A DNA stretch of 64,000 nucleotides from an uncultured Pseudoteredinibacter sp. (GCF_947502065.1 NZ_CANMYE010000001.1:1535726-1599725), one strand, 5' to 3'; positions 8,492-18,240 are shown, numbered from the stretch's first letter. The notes: generated by a model from the letters alone, not told the origin. Numbers and translations are program-made.

Positions 8492-10468
8492 TTATGCCGC
8501 TGAGGTTGTAGCGGTATATTCCGGGTGTACCGCATTTAAACGGCGGTAGCGTTTATCAGCTACGGCAACAAAGCCACCCAAGCCCATCAATAAACAACCA
8601 ATCCAGATCCACATAATAAAAGGCTTAACATAAACCCTGACAGCCCAAGCACCCTCACCCAAGTGCTCGCCCATAGCCATATACAAATCACGACCAAAGG
8701 AAGAATCCACTGCGGCTTCTGTCATCATATTCCCACCGGAAAAATAACGGCGTTTTTCCGGACCCAACACAGCGACTTGCTCACCATTTTTTGAAACCGT
8801 GACGTTAGCTCTATCGGCAATATAATTAGGGCCTCGGATACCTTCTGTGCCAGAGAAATTAAACTCATAAGCGCCAACAAGAACCTTATCACCAGGTACT
8901 AAACGCACATCCGATTGCACGCTGTAAATTGAACTCAAACCGCCGCCAACAACTGTCATGCCCAAACCAACATGTGCTAGCATCATCGCGTAAAAACTTG
9001 CGTTCATATTTAATAACTGGCCAAAAGTAGAGCCACGCTTCTTGCTCGCCTTGTTCCACCAGTCTCTTAAACTTACAGCAATTACCCAAAAGCCGATTGC
9101 TGCACAAAGCCAGCCTTTCCAGTGAAACTCATCGCCGTACATTAGCGCCACGGCAAGCCCAATCAAAACGGCCGCAGTGGCAGGAACCCAAAGAAAACTC
9201 GCCAGCTTTTGCCCTTTAGTTCTTTTCCACTGTGATATTGAACCGATACCAAGCAACACACTGAGAACTAATACCAGCGGAACAAAAAAGGCATTAAAGA
9301 ACGGCGGCCCCACTGAAATACGACCTAAGCCCATCGCATCAGCGATTAAAGGATATAAGGTGCCCAGCAATACCGTTAGCATGATCACAATCAACAACAC
9401 ATTGTTAAGGAGCAAAAACATTTCCCGCGACATCCAACCGAATGTTGCCACAGCTCTCATGGTTGGCGCTTTCAACGCGTATATAGCTAAGGAACCGCCA
9501 ACCACTATGGCGAGAAAACCCAAAATGAACACGCCCCGCTCTGGGTCGGTCGCGAAAGCATGCACCGAAGTGATAACACCAGAGCGAACCAGAAAAGTAC
9601 CCAACAAACTTAAAGAAAATGCAAAGATAGCCAGTAAGATCGTCCAGCTTTTAAATACGCCGCGTTTTTCAGTAACCGCAAGCGAATGCACGAGCGCAGT
9701 AGAAACTAACCAAGGCATAAACGAGGCGTTTTCTACTGGGTCCCAAAACCACCAGCCACCCCAACCTAATTCGTAATATGCCCACCAACTTCCTAAAGCA
9801 ATCCCCAGTGTCAGAAATGCCCATGCCGCAGTAGCCCAGGGCCTAGACCAGCGTGCCCAAGCACTATCCAAACGCCCTGATAGAAGAGCCGCAATAGCGA
9901 AGGCAAAATTCACACTTAAACCAACATAGCCCATATAAAGGATGGGCGGATGGAATACAAAAGCCGGATCTTGTAGCAAGGGGTTTAAATCGCGTCCTTC
10001 GCTTGGAGTATCTGGTAGCAGGCGATCAAAAGGATTGGAGGTGAGCAGCATAAACAGCAAAAAGCCGATGGTTAAGAAGCCCAGTACCGACAGTACTCTG
10101 GCAACCATTGCCATTGGCAAAGAGCGACTCAAGCAAGCTACCGTAAAGGTCCAACCGGTAAGCATCAAGACCCACAACAAAAAAGAACCTTCGTGACCAC
10201 CCCAGACCGCTGAAGCCTTGTAGTACCAAGGCAGCATAGAGTTTGATGTTGCTGCGACATAAGCAACGGAGAAATCACTCTCCATAAAGGATATTGTTAA
10301 GCAGGCATAAGCCAAAGCAATAAATACAAACACCCCTGTTGCTAAGCTGCGAGAGCTGCGCATCCACAAAAGGTTATTGCTGTAGCTACCAACCATTGGA
10401 ATGGCGGCCAGCAAAAATGAAAGTCCCAAGGCTACAATGAGCGCAATATGTCCAAGTTCGGCTATCAT
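8492..10468 (-). CDS. ccmF: Cytochrome c haem lyase subunit CcmF
   Basis: Integral inner-membrane core of the haem lyase that transfers haem from holo-CcmE to apocytochrome c. 658 residues with many transmembrane helices, the WWD haem-handling signature WGGWWFWDPVENASFMPW in the middle, and the family's PPILYMGYVG segment. A large periplasmic loop lies before the last helix, consistent with full length. Located 14 nt downstream of ccmE and 24 nt upstream of dsbE in one operon. Confidence 0.95.
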   Translation of the reverse strand: MIAELGHIALIVALGLSFLLAAIPMVGSYSNNLLWMRSSRSLATGVFVFIALAYACLTISFMESDFSVAYVAATSNSMLPWYYKASAVWGGHEGSFLLWVLMLTGWTFTVACLSRSLPMAMVARVLSVLGFLTIGFLLFMLLTSNPFDRLLPDTPSEGRDLNPLLQDPAFVFHPPILYMGYVGLSVNFAFAIAALLSGRLDSAWARWSRPWATAAWAFLTLGIALGSWWAYYELGWGGWWFWDPVENASFMPWLVSTALVHSLAVTEKRGVFKSWTILLAIFAFSLSLLGTFLVRSGVITSVHAFATDPERGVFILGFLAIVVGGSLAIYALKAPTMRAVATFGWMSREMFLLLNNVLLIVIMLTVLLGTLYPLIADAMGLGRISVGPPFFNAFFVPLVLVLSVLLGIGSISQWKRTKGQKLASFLWVPATAAVLIGLAVALMYGDEFHWKGWLCAAIGFWVIAVSLRDWWNKASKKRGSTFGQLLNMNASFYAMMLAHVGLGMTVVGGGLSSIYSVQSDVRLVPGDKVLVGAYEFNFSGTEGIRGPNYIADRANVTVSKNGEQVAVLGPEKRRYFSGGNMMTEAAVDSSFGRDLYMAMGEHLGEGAWAVRVYVKPFIMWIWIGCLLMGLGGFVAVADKRYRRLNAVHPEYTATTSAA

Positions 10469-10482
10469 CAGAAATCCAATTA

Positions 10483-10977
10483 TTAGTAGTTTTTATTACC
10501 CGACATATCCATGCCATCACAGCTGGCCTGGTGTGATGTTCCGGTTTTCGCGCTGGCATCCGCCATCGCTTCTGCAACCTCTACCGGGGTATAGTTTTCA
10601 TCATGCTTTGCCAACACCTGCTCGGCCATAAAAATGCCGCCTTGCATTTGGCCATTCACCACAGCGGCCTCACCTTCACTAAAAAGATCTGGCAGGATGC
10701 CCGTATACTTAACCGTAACATCACCCTTACCGTCGGTGATGGCAAAACTTACCGCAAGATCGGTCTTACTGCGCGAGATAGATCCTGGGACCACACAGCC
10801 ACCAGCGCGAATATTAACGCCCTCAGGAGCTTCGCCATTGATAAGTTTGGACGGAGGATAAAATAGATTGATATTTTGTCGCAGTGCGAAGGCCATTAAG
10901 CCAACCGCCACCGAGGCAAAGACCACAATAAATAAAACAATCATTAAGCGCTGCTTTCGCACTGGGTGCATTGCCAT
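10483..10977 (-). CDS. ccmE: Haem chaperone CcmE
   Basis: Periplasmic, membrane-tethered haem chaperone that binds haem covalently via CcmC and hands it to CcmF. 164 residues: one N-terminal helix (about 10-30), an OB-fold domain, and the haem-binding segment LAKHDENYTP with the ligand His125 and Tyr129, the H-x3-Y arrangement of proteobacterial CcmE. The C-terminal tail is flexible. 31 nt after ccmD and 14 nt before ccmF. Confidence 0.95.
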   Translation of the reverse strand: MAMHPVRKQRLMIVLFIVVFASVAVGLMAFALRQNINLFYPPSKLINGEAPEGVNIRAGGCVVPGSISRSKTDLAVSFAITDGKGDVTVKYTGILPDLFSEGEAAVVNGQMQGGIFMAEQVLAKHDENYTPVEVAEAMADASAKTGTSHQASCDGMDMSGNKNY

Positions 10978-11008
10978 AGTACTTCTCTTTCTAATCAGAC
11001 TTTAGAGG

Positions 11009-11221
11009 TTAAGCGTTTCTATCATTATTTTGCATAGCTAATTGTTGCTCAGCGATTTTTTCCTGCCTTAGCAACTGTGTTTGTATCGACTTTCTTCGGC
11101 TAATCGGAGCCAGAATGATATAGCCTAGCGCCAATACGGCCGCAAAATAGCAGGCCCAAACGTAAGGACCGTGACCGGCCATGGATAAAAATTCAGCGAA
11201 GCTATCGAATCGAAATTGCAT
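11009..11221 (-). CDS. ccmD: Haem exporter protein CcmD
   Basis: Small inner-membrane protein needed to release holo-CcmE from the CcmABC complex. 70 residues with a short N-terminal segment (FDSFAEFLSMAGHGPYVW, a recognisable CcmD start), one transmembrane helix (about 21-39) and a basic, Gln-rich cytoplasmic tail. Identification rests on this pattern and its place between ccmC and ccmE. Confidence 0.9.
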   Translation of the reverse strand: MQFRFDSFAEFLSMAGHGPYVWACYFAAVLALGYIILAPISRRKSIQTQLLRQEKIAEQQLAMQNNDRNA

Positions 11222-11229
11222 ACTAATCC

Positions 11230-11970
11230 TTAGGCTTTTTGCAAAAGCGCCTGCTTAACCCATTTTGTTTTAATCTCTCGCTGCAAAATCTCACTGCGAG
11301 TCGCCGACAGAAGCGCCCAGGTAAAAAATAGATAAAAGCCGATAATCATTGCCAGCAAGGGGTACAACATCTCTGAAGCAATACTGCTTGAGGTCATTTT
11401 GATTGACGCAGGCTGATGTAGGGTAAACCACCAGTCTACAGACTTGTAGATAATGGGAATATTCACCGTGCCCACTAAGCTTAAAATGGCACTGGCCTTA
11501 TCGGCCATTTCTTGATCACTGAACGCTTCTTGCAGAGCGATCACCCCCAAGTACAAGAATAATAAGATGAGTACTGAGGTTATGCGCGCATCCCAAACCC
11601 AATAGGTTCCCCAAGTAGGTTTTCCCCACACAGCACCGGTAAACAATGCCAAGGCCGTTAATACGGCACCTATAGGCGCGGCGACTTTCATCACCATATT
11701 GGACAATTTCATTTTCCAAATGATGCCAATACCGCCGGCTATCGCCATAACATAGTAAGCGGCCATTGCCACAATAGAGGTAGGCACATGCAGATACATG
11801 ATTCGATAACTATTGCCTTGCTTGGCGTCCATTGGGGCAAAGCCTAAAGCCCAAATAGAAACAGAAATAATGATCAACAGGCTGATACTCAACAGCCAAG
11901 GCATCCAAGCTGTCGTTTTTTCATAAAACCACTTTGGCGAACCTAATCTGTGAAACCACTGCCAAGCCAA
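11230..11970 (-). CDS. ccmC: Haem exporter protein CcmC
   Basis: Inner-membrane protein that attaches haem to CcmE. 246 residues, six predicted helices, and the WWD-type motif WGTYWVWDARITS with conserved periplasmic His residues (YLHVPTS before it, LHQPAS after it). The start is a TTG at 11970: it has GAGAGG about 8 nt upstream, and the resulting N-terminus (WFHRLGSPKWFYE) matches pseudomonad CcmC. The next in-frame Met is within the first helix and would truncate the protein. 8 nt upstream of ccmD. Confidence 0.94.
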   Translation of the reverse strand: MAWQWFHRLGSPKWFYEKTTAWMPWLLSISLLIIISVSIWALGFAPMDAKQGNSYRIMYLHVPTSIVAMAAYYVMAIAGGIGIIWKMKLSNMVMKVAAPIGAVLTALALFTGAVWGKPTWGTYWVWDARITSVLILLFLYLGVIALQEAFSDQEMADKASAILSLVGTVNIPIIYKSVDWWFTLHQPASIKMTSSSIASEMLYPLLAMIIGFYLFFTWALLSATRSEILQREIKTKWVKQALLQKA

Positions 11971-11998
11971 TGTTTGCCTCTCTCAGCCGCTGGGGGCG

Positions 11999-12718
11999 TT
12001 AATTATTCACACTCATTTTCAGCGCACCGGCAATCGCCAGTGGTGCTGCGATAATAGCTAGGGCTAAAAAAGACCCCAATACCGCCAACTGGGTATTATA
12101 CGCAAATCCCTCAATGGCTGCTCGTACTCCGCTGGCGCCAAAGATTAACACTGGCACGTACAGGGGCATTACGATTAGGGACAATAATAAGCCCCCTTTT
12201 CTTAGGGAAACCGTCAGTGCCGCCCCAATCGCCCCGATCAAACTTAAACTGCCTGTGCCTAGTAACAAACTTAATAAGAGCGGAATATATCCCGCCTCAG
12301 GCAAGGACATCATTACACCCAGTAACGGTGCCACAAGCGTTAATGGCACGCCGGTTGTTAGCCAGTGCACAAACACCTTGGCCATCACATTGATATAACT
12401 GGATTGGGGACTGAGCAGCAATTGCTCTAAGGTTCCATCGTCAAAGTCCGATCGAAATAAGGCATCTAAAGAGAGTAAGGTCGCTAGCAGTGCCACCACC
12501 CACAACATCCCTGGCGCCAACAGGGCCAAGGTTTTAGGACTAGGACTCACCCCCAGCGGCACCATGGTAATGACCAGCAAAAAGAAGATCAGCGGATTAG
12601 CCAGTTCACCACGGTGTCGAATAGCGATTTTTAAATCGCGCTTTAGGGTCGCCCAAAAGGCCTTAGCTACTCTTGGGCTTGAAGGACCTGGGTTTGAATA
12701 ACGCGAATTTGAACTCAC
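11999..12718 (-). CDS. ccmB: Haem exporter permease CcmB
   Basis: Permease subunit of the CcmAB ATPase complex that drives release of holo-CcmE. 239 residues with six hydrophobic segments, and the family segment FDDGTLEQLLLSP plus LALLAPGMLWVVALLATLLSLD. It uses a GTG start directly after the ccmA stop (TAA then GTG, no gap), implying translational coupling. The N-terminal extension of about 20 polar residues before KAFWATLKRDLKIA makes it slightly longer than the E. coli protein. Confidence 0.93.
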   Translation of the reverse strand: MSSNSRYSNPGPSSPRVAKAFWATLKRDLKIAIRHRGELANPLIFFLLVITMVPLGVSPSPKTLALLAPGMLWVVALLATLLSLDALFRSDFDDGTLEQLLLSPQSSYINVMAKVFVHWLTTGVPLTLVAPLLGVMMSLPEAGYIPLLLSLLLGTGSLSLIGAIGAALTVSLRKGGLLLSLIVMPLYVPVLIFGASGVRAAIEGFAYNTQLAVLGSFLALAIIAAPLAIAGALKMSVNN

Positions 12719-13399
12719 TTACAAGCCCCCCAAAAGCATTTCGGGTGTTGGTAAATAATCCTGTAAATCCACCTGCTTGAGTGTGTCTAACTGTAAATCT
12801 TGATGAGTACTGAGAATGACGATCCCGCCACTGGCACTGTGCTCGGCGAATCGGCGCTCAAGCTTTGCAACACCGGCCTTATCAATTGCGGTGAGTGGCT
12901 CATCCAATACCCAAATACGGGCCTTGCTCAGATACAAACGTGCCAAAGCAACTCGGCGCTGCTGGCCGGCCGACAAATTAAAACAGCTTTGATCTTCATA
13001 GCCATATAGGCCAACGTCTTTCAAAGCTAATTCGATTCTCTCTTCCAGATTGACATCATCCCCCTCTAAGCCGGCATACCAGCGCAAATTTTCAGCGGGG
13101 CTTAAGGTCGATTTGATACCAGCAAGATGGCCCAAATACAGCAGCTGGCTGCGATAGGCATAGAGGTTTTGATTCAATGGCTGCCCATTAAAGCGGATTT
13201 CACCCACTGCAGGCTGGGACAGGCTTACCAAACATCTAAGCAAGGTCGTCTTCCCCGCGCCATTAGGGCCCAGTAACTGCAATACATCCCCTGCATTGAT
13301 CTCGACACTAAGACCACCAAACAATTGGCGCTCATCGCGCTGGCAGGCGATATTATCCAGGCTAATAGCAAGGGCTTGTTGGTCTTTACTGTTAGCCAT
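12719..13399 (-). CDS. ccmA: Haem exporter ATP-binding protein CcmA
   Basis: ATPase of the CcmABCD complex. 226 residues with a complete ABC set: Walker A LLGPNGAGKTTLL, signature LSAGQQRRVALARL, Walker B IWVLDEPL, and switch His in LSTHQD. It is the first gene of the ccm operon, which reads away from the fliK-like gene; the roughly 210 bp between them must hold both promoters. Confidence 0.94.
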   Translation of the reverse strand: MANSKDQQALAISLDNIACQRDERQLFGGLSVEINAGDVLQLLGPNGAGKTTLLRCLVSLSQPAVGEIRFNGQPLNQNLYAYRSQLLYLGHLAGIKSTLSPAENLRWYAGLEGDDVNLEERIELALKDVGLYGYEDQSCFNLSAGQQRRVALARLYLSKARIWVLDEPLTAIDKAGVAKLERRFAEHSASGGIVILSTHQDLQLDTLKQVDLQDYLPTPEMLLGGL

Positions 13400-13613
13400 T
13401 CTCTAAGGCTTCCACTCGGGCTGATTCAAACGAGCGGCATTATAGAGCTTTTTTCAGCAGGAACCTATTGCACAGGATCAAACTCTAGTCATTTCAGTGA
13501 CTTATCTCTTACCGTTCATGACAGTAACCCCATCCACCAAGCTCTAGAAAGCTTGCTTATTGCCGATACAGGCATATAGGCAACTTTTTGAAGCGAATTC
13601 TTGGGGCAATCTT

Positions 13614-15341
13614 ATGGTGATAGCGAACACGGCAACCCCCAGTTCAGGGCAAAACGTGGCTAAAGCCGGCAAAGAAGAGCCTGCTGCGCTTAAAGAACAA
13701 AGCCAAAAGTCGGATTCAGTGGCCTCTAAACAGAGCTCCACTGAAAAGCCATCGACAAATAACAGCTTAAGCAGCGCATTAACCAGCCGCCTGAACAACG
13801 TGCAGTCCAATAACCCCAGTAGCTCAACAGTTCAACTCACTACAGATAAGCAACTTTTTAAGCTGCTACCTGCTCGCTTGCAAGGCTTGTTTGCCCTTGG
13901 GCTTATCAGTACACATAGTGATGCAAAAGCTAAAGTCGTTGCCAGTTCCGCCGCCGAGGCTAGACAAGTACAGTTGCTACTCCCCCTATTAAAGCAGGAT
14001 AAAAGCTTTAGCAGTGCAGAGCTCATAAAACAGCCGCCCACCCTGCTCAAACTCGATCTCGCCGGCCATCAAATTATTACCGTTACCAAAGAGCCAGTTT
14101 CCAAAGGGGAATGGGTAAAGCTTAGGCTCAACCAACAAGGCCAACTGATACTTAGCCAGCCAACAAATGCTACTGGACAGCCCAGCAATGGTAATGTGAG
14201 TACATTAACGAAAAGCCCGCAACTCACTATTCAGCAGGCCTTACGTGAAGCCTTACCAAGCCAACAAAACCTGGACAAAGCCATCGGCCAAATTCAGAGA
14301 CTTCATCAAAGTTTGACCCTACTCCCCCCTAAACATAATTTAATCAATGCCAATAGCCGCATGATCATTCAGCAGCTGGCCGAAAAGTTACCCAGCCTGC
14401 AACAACTTGGGAGCAGCAATGTCGTAAAACAAAGCGTGCAAAACAATGGCATACAGCATGAGCAACAACTTGCCAAACTTGCTGAAGCCCTGGGTCAATT
14501 TTCCGAAAAAGGCGCTGCGACATCTGCGCAGCCAAACATTATAAAAGGCTTATCGGTCTCTGCGCCTCTGAGTGATCTAAAGACTCAATTACTGCGTTTA
14601 GCACAAAGCCTTAAAAATGACGTGCAGCTTAGCCGCTTACAACAATCCATAGGCCAGAGCGCGCCTAGCAGCAAAGGCGCTAGCAGCCCTGACACTAGCA
14701 GCTCAAGCCAAAATCAGACGAGCAAGCTGCATAGCAACTTGAGCCCCAAACTCAGCAATATGCTGGATCTATTGCTCAACCCCAAAAACCTTGAAGCCAA
14801 GAACCAAGCATTTCTATTGGATCAGTTTAAACAGCTACAAGGGCCACAGCTGCGCCTATTACGAGAGCAGCTAAAGCAAAAGCTCATTAGCATTAGCCAA
14901 GCGGGTGTCGCAAAGATTCAAACCCAGCAACTTAGCTCTCTTAGTGAAGCCGCTAACGGTGTTGTACAACGCTGGTTAATGGAACTTCCCTTCAGCCACC
15001 AAGGGCAGATTCACAGTATTGAACTTGAAATACAGCAGCGCGAAGCAAAGAAGCAAAGTGAAGAACAAAAAGCGGTAAAACAATGGCAGCTGCGACTAAA
15101 TATCGACCTAATGGAACTGGGTGCCCTACAAGCGGATATCAAGCTACATGAGCAACAAAGCAACATTCAACTCTGGTTTGATCAGGCCGACACCCAAAAA
15201 CTGGCATTGAGCCATATTAATCATTTAAAAGACGCCTTGCTGTCTAAAGGACTGGATATTGAAGAGCTTCGATGTCATCAAGGCATACCACCAAAGTTAG
15301 AGAACAAGCTGCAATTTCAACTTATCAATACCAAGGCCTAA
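13614..15341 (+). CDS. fliK: FliK-like flagellar hook-length control protein
   Basis: Predicted secreted regulator of hook length that switches export specificity. About 575 residues from the ATG at 13614 (preceded by TTGGGG at 7 nt; an ATG 18 codons upstream gives an unconvincing N-terminus). The first 450 residues are low-complexity, rich in Gln, Ser, Leu and Lys, as expected for a FliK ruler region. The last 110 residues (from WLMELPFSH through QLWFDQADTQKLALSHINHLKDAL) match the general pattern of the FliK C-terminal domain. The next gene, 3 nt downstream, encodes a FlhB C-terminal-like protein, the natural partner of FliK. No other flagellar gene is nearby, so a different type III-like role cannot be excluded. 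Confidence 0.65.
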   Translation: MVIANTATPSSGQNVAKAGKEEPAALKEQSQKSDSVASKQSSTEKPSTNNSLSSALTSRLNNVQSNNPSSSTVQLTTDKQLFKLLPARLQGLFALGLISTHSDAKAKVVASSAAEARQVQLLLPLLKQDKSFSSAELIKQPPTLLKLDLAGHQIITVTKEPVSKGEWVKLRLNQQGQLILSQPTNATGQPSNGNVSTLTKSPQLTIQQALREALPSQQNLDKAIGQIQRLHQSLTLLPPKHNLINANSRMIIQQLAEKLPSLQQLGSSNVVKQSVQNNGIQHEQQLAKLAEALGQFSEKGAATSAQPNIIKGLSVSAPLSDLKTQLLRLAQSLKNDVQLSRLQQSIGQSAPSSKGASSPDTSSSSQNQTSKLHSNLSPKLSNMLDLLLNPKNLEAKNQAFLLDQFKQLQGPQLRLLREQLKQKLISISQAGVAKIQTQQLSSLSEAANGVVQRWLMELPFSHQGQIHSIELEIQQREAKKQSEEQKAVKQWQLRLNIDLMELGALQADIKLHEQQSNIQLWFDQADTQKLALSHINHLKDALLSKGLDIEELRCHQGIPPKLENKLQFQLINTKA

Positions 15342-15344
15342 GTC

Positions 15345-15641
15345 ATGAACAATCAAAGCGAACACTTCAGTGATGCCGAATTAAGCCAAGCGGTCGCCCT
15401 GTTCTATGATGGCCAAACCGCTCCCCAAGTGACCGCTAAAGGTGCTGGCGCTACGGCGCAAGAGATAATGGATATAGCCCGAGAGCATAAAGTCCCTATG
15501 TGTGAAAACCCCGAGCTTATCAAGCTTCTTAGTGAAGTCGAGCTAGGTGAGCAAATTCCCGAAGCCCTCTACATTTGCATTGCTCAAATTTTGTCCTTTG
15601 CTTACCAGCTGCAAGGTAAAACGCCCGCAGACAGCCATTGA
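15345..15641 (+). CDS. FlhB C-terminal domain-like protein
   Basis: 98 residues resembling only the cytoplasmic switch domain of FlhB/YscU type III export proteins: AVALFYDGQTAPQVTAKGAGATAQEIMDIAREHKVPM followed by NPELIKLLSEVELGEQIPEALY. The NPTH autocleavage motif and the membrane domain of full FlhB are absent, as in the stand-alone FlhB-tail proteins found in many bacteria. It starts 3 nt after the fliK-like gene and is probably co-transcribed with it; together they look like a substrate-specificity module. Confidence 0.75.
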   Translation: MNNQSEHFSDAELSQAVALFYDGQTAPQVTAKGAGATAQEIMDIAREHKVPMCENPELIKLLSEVELGEQIPEALYICIAQILSFAYQLQGKTPADSH

Positions 15642-15777
15642 ACGCCAAAGACACGAAGCACTACCCAGCGATATACCCAACAATCTGTCACCCTGGCACT
15701 TGAGGCGGATGCACGCAACAGGTAAGGTTAAGGCCTCTTGTCATAACTAACGATAACAAACCTGTATTAGAGCCTTT

Positions 15778-16629
15778 ATGGAAAAGCAGCACCTTCTTGC
15801 GCCTTGTGTTTCAACGGATGACCTAAAGCAAGCTATCGATGCACGCGATAATAAAACCTTAATTTTTGACTGCCGATTTGCCTTAGGTGACCCCAACTAC
15901 GGCTTACTCTCTTATGAGCAGGGCCACATACCCGGTGCCTATTTTTTAGATATTGAGGCCGATTTATCGGCACCTGTAGAAGGTCATGGTGGCCGCCATC
16001 CTCTTCCGCGCATTGGCGAGCTGCAAGAGCGATTACGTAGCTGTGGCCTTACCCGTTTTCACACAGTAATAGTTTACGACGATCAGTTTAGCGCCTATGC
16101 GGCTCGCGCTTGGTGGCTACTCAGATTTATGGGCTTAGAAAACGTCTATATTCTGGATGGTGGCTATAAAGCTTGGCTAGATTCTGGCGGTAGCGTGGAC
16201 AAGCGCGAGCCAGCTCCCAAACCCGGCAATTTCCTATGTCGACCACGCGCTGGCTGGATTAGCGATTATGAAGGCATCAGCCATATTAGCCAGCAATTGC
16301 AAAATAACAGCAATAGCGAACACCTGCTTATAGATGCTCGCGAAGAAAAACGCTTCCAGGGTATTGAAGAACCTATTGATCCAGTTGCCGGACATATTCC
16401 AGGCGCTAACAATATGCCGTGGCAAGATCTTGTTGATGAACAGGGTTTTTTCAAACCGCTAAACTATCACCAAAATCGTTGGGCTTTTGTAGAGCCACAA
16501 CAAGTGCCCATCAACTATTGTGGCTCAGGGGTGACAGCCTGCATGAATTTGGTATCTCTGTATATTGCCGACAGGCAAAACGCGATGCTCTATCCCGGCA
16601 GCTGGAGCGATTGGTGCAGCTACCTTTAG
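15778..16629 (+). CDS. sseA: 3-mercaptopyruvate/thiosulfate sulfurtransferase
   Basis: Transfers sulfane sulfur from 3-mercaptopyruvate (or thiosulfate) to an acceptor. 283 residues with two rhodanese domains: an inactive N-terminal one (DCRFALGDPNYG through VYDDQFSAYAARAWWLLR) and a catalytic C-terminal one. The active-site loop CGSGVTAC has Cys248; CGSGVTA is the loop typical of mercaptopyruvate sulfurtransferases rather than CRKGVTA of thiosulfate rhodaneses. A sulfite exporter-family permease follows at 87 bp, suggesting a sulfur-metabolism pair. Confidence 0.88.
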   Translation: MEKQHLLAPCVSTDDLKQAIDARDNKTLIFDCRFALGDPNYGLLSYEQGHIPGAYFLDIEADLSAPVEGHGGRHPLPRIGELQERLRSCGLTRFHTVIVYDDQFSAYAARAWWLLRFMGLENVYILDGGYKAWLDSGGSVDKREPAPKPGNFLCRPRAGWISDYEGISHISQQLQNNSNSEHLLIDAREEKRFQGIEEPIDPVAGHIPGANNMPWQDLVDEQGFFKPLNYHQNRWAFVEPQQVPINYCGSGVTACMNLVSLYIADRQNAMLYPGSWSDWCSYL

Positions 16630-16716
16630 CACCTATTGTTACACTGCCAATAAAGGCCGGCTAAAATACTGCTCTATTGCGTACCAATGCGCCCTTTTTC
16701 AGGCCGACGATAACTT

Positions 16717-17448
16717 ATGCTTTACTTGTTGCTCTTTGTTGCCGGCGCGATTGCTTGGATGATCAGCACCGTCGCCGCTGGCGGCGCAGCCATGCTATTA
16801 ATCCCTATCTTAGGCTTAAGCGTGTCGGCACAATCGGTTGCACCGGTGATCACGGTTGCCAGCCTTATGGCAAACCCTTCTCGCACCTTTGTGTTTTGGC
16901 AATATATCCACTGGCCGGTTATTGTTCGCTTGCTTCCCGGAAGCATTTTAGGGGCCATTATCGGTGCTTATGCTTTTACCCAAGTACCGGCTTTTTACCT
17001 ACAATTTATCTTGGGTATTTTTTTGTTATCTACCCTGTGGCAATACCGCTTTGGCAAACGTAAGCGCTCTTTTCCCATGCCAAGCTGGGCTTTCTTCCCC
17101 TTAGGTATTTGCGTTGCTTTTGTATCTGGCATTGTAGGTGGCGCAGGCCCCGTCATGAACCCATTCTTTTTAAATCACGGTTTAGAAAAAGAGCAACTGG
17201 TCGCCACCAAAGCATTTAACTCCCTAGCCTTACAAAGTACAAAGCTTCTTAGCTATTTAGGACTTGGGGCGATGAGCTGGGAAATGGGCCTTAGCGGCTT
17301 GCTTATTGGGGCCGGTGGCATTGTGGGCGTTTTCTGGGCACGCAATCATCTAGAAAGAATCGACAACGAGCGCTTTCGCCAATACGCACTTTATTTAATG
17401 CCTATAGGCGGTGTGCTGTTAATCGCCAAAGCCTTTGCCAGCCTATAA
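16717..17448 (+). CDS. TauE/SafE family permease
   Basis: Membrane protein of the TauE/SafE (DUF81) family, which exports sulfite, sulfonates or related anions. 243 residues with about eight hydrophobic helices arranged as two related halves, each starting with a Gly-rich motif (AAGGAAMLLIPILGL and VSGIVGGAGPVMNPFFL), as is typical. Substrate not predictable, but its position after a sulfurtransferase makes a sulfur oxyanion plausible. Confidence 0.85.
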   Translation: MLYLLLFVAGAIAWMISTVAAGGAAMLLIPILGLSVSAQSVAPVITVASLMANPSRTFVFWQYIHWPVIVRLLPGSILGAIIGAYAFTQVPAFYLQFILGIFLLSTLWQYRFGKRKRSFPMPSWAFFPLGICVAFVSGIVGGAGPVMNPFFLNHGLEKEQLVATKAFNSLALQSTKLLSYLGLGAMSWEMGLSGLLIGAGGIVGVFWARNHLERIDNERFRQYALYLMPIGGVLLIAKAFASL

Positions 17449-17490
17449 GACTAGTATTGAAAATACACTTACTAAAAACACTGGGCATAA

Positions 17491-17521
17491 AAAAGCGCAA
17501 GAATACAAGTCCTGCGCTTTT
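17491..17521. terminator. Bidirectional terminator between tauE-like gene and msrA
   Basis: Inverted repeat AAAAGCGCA (17491-17499) / TGCGCTTTT (17513-17521) lying between two convergent genes, with A and T runs at the outer ends. Confidence 0.65.
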
Positions 17522-17549
17522 GGCTGTGGCTAGGCTAAAACGACTTAGA

Positions 17550-18194
17550 TTAGATATCCAAACCTATCGGGCAAGTCACCCCAGTACCGCCAATGCCACA
17601 ATAGCCTTGCGGGTTTTTGTCCAGGTACTGCTGATGATAGTCTTCAGCGTAGTAAAACTCAGGAGCCATTTGGATTTCAGTACTGATCTGGGCTAAGCCA
17701 GCTTTATCCAACTGGGCTTGATAAGCATCGCGACTGGCATTTGCGAGCTCAAGCTGTTCTTCACTAAGGCAGTAAATAACCGAGCGATACTGGGTTCCCA
17801 AATCATTACCCTGTCGCATGCCCTGGGTTGGATCATGATTCTCCCAAAACACTTTTAATAAATCCTGATAGCTTATTTTATTGGCATCAAATAAAACTCT
17901 GACCACCTCAGAATGCCCTGTCATTCCAGAACAAACTTCTTCGTATGTTGGGTTCTTGGTGTAGCCACCGGCGTAACCAACCGCAGAGCTACGCACACCC
18001 TCTTGTTGCCAAAACTTTCTCTCGGCACCCCAAAAACAACCCAAACCAAAGACCGCCTCACTTAAACCTTCAGCAAAAGGCGGTACGATAGATTCTCCGG
18101 TAACGGTATGAGCCGTGCTTACTTGCATAGCTTCGTCACGCCCAGCTATGGCTTGATCAGGGCTGACCATTTGAGATTTATCGTGTTGCAACAT
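17550..18194 (-). CDS. msrA: Peptide-methionine (S)-S-oxide reductase MsrA
   Basis: Reduces the S-epimer of methionine sulfoxide in proteins, with thioredoxin as electron donor. From the ATG at 18194 the product is 214 residues, the usual size of long-form MsrA. The catalytic GCFWGAE motif has Cys53, followed by [14 protein letters not shown] and FWENHDPTQ; resolving cysteines lie near the C-terminus ([13 protein letters not shown]). A 48-codon upstream extension of the reading frame overlaps the acyl-CoA dehydrogenase gene and is not protein-like, so it was rejected. The partner msrB is elsewhere in this window (56.4 kb). Confidence 0.94.
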   Translation of the reverse strand: MLQHDKSQMVSPDQAIAGRDEAMQVSTAHTVTGESIVPPFAEGLSEAVFGLGCFWGAERKFWQQEGVRSSAVGYAGGYTKNPTYEEVCSGMTGHSEVVRVLFDANKISYQDLLKVFWENHDPTQGMRQGNDLGTQYRSVIYCLSEEQLELANASRDAYQAQLDKAGLAQISTEIQMAPEFYYAEDYHQQYLDKNPQGYCGIGGTGVTCPIGLDI

Positions 18195-18240
18195 ATTAAA
18201 AATTCTCTGTTTAAGCGCCGTTAAAAACACCAAAGCTGCG

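Noticed and set aside
9177..9776. A 199-codon plus-strand reading frame inside ccmF
   Set aside because: It is antisense to a clear ccmF and its translation (Pro/Ser/Thr/Lys-rich, no domain) is a mirror of the hydrophobic gene on the other strand.
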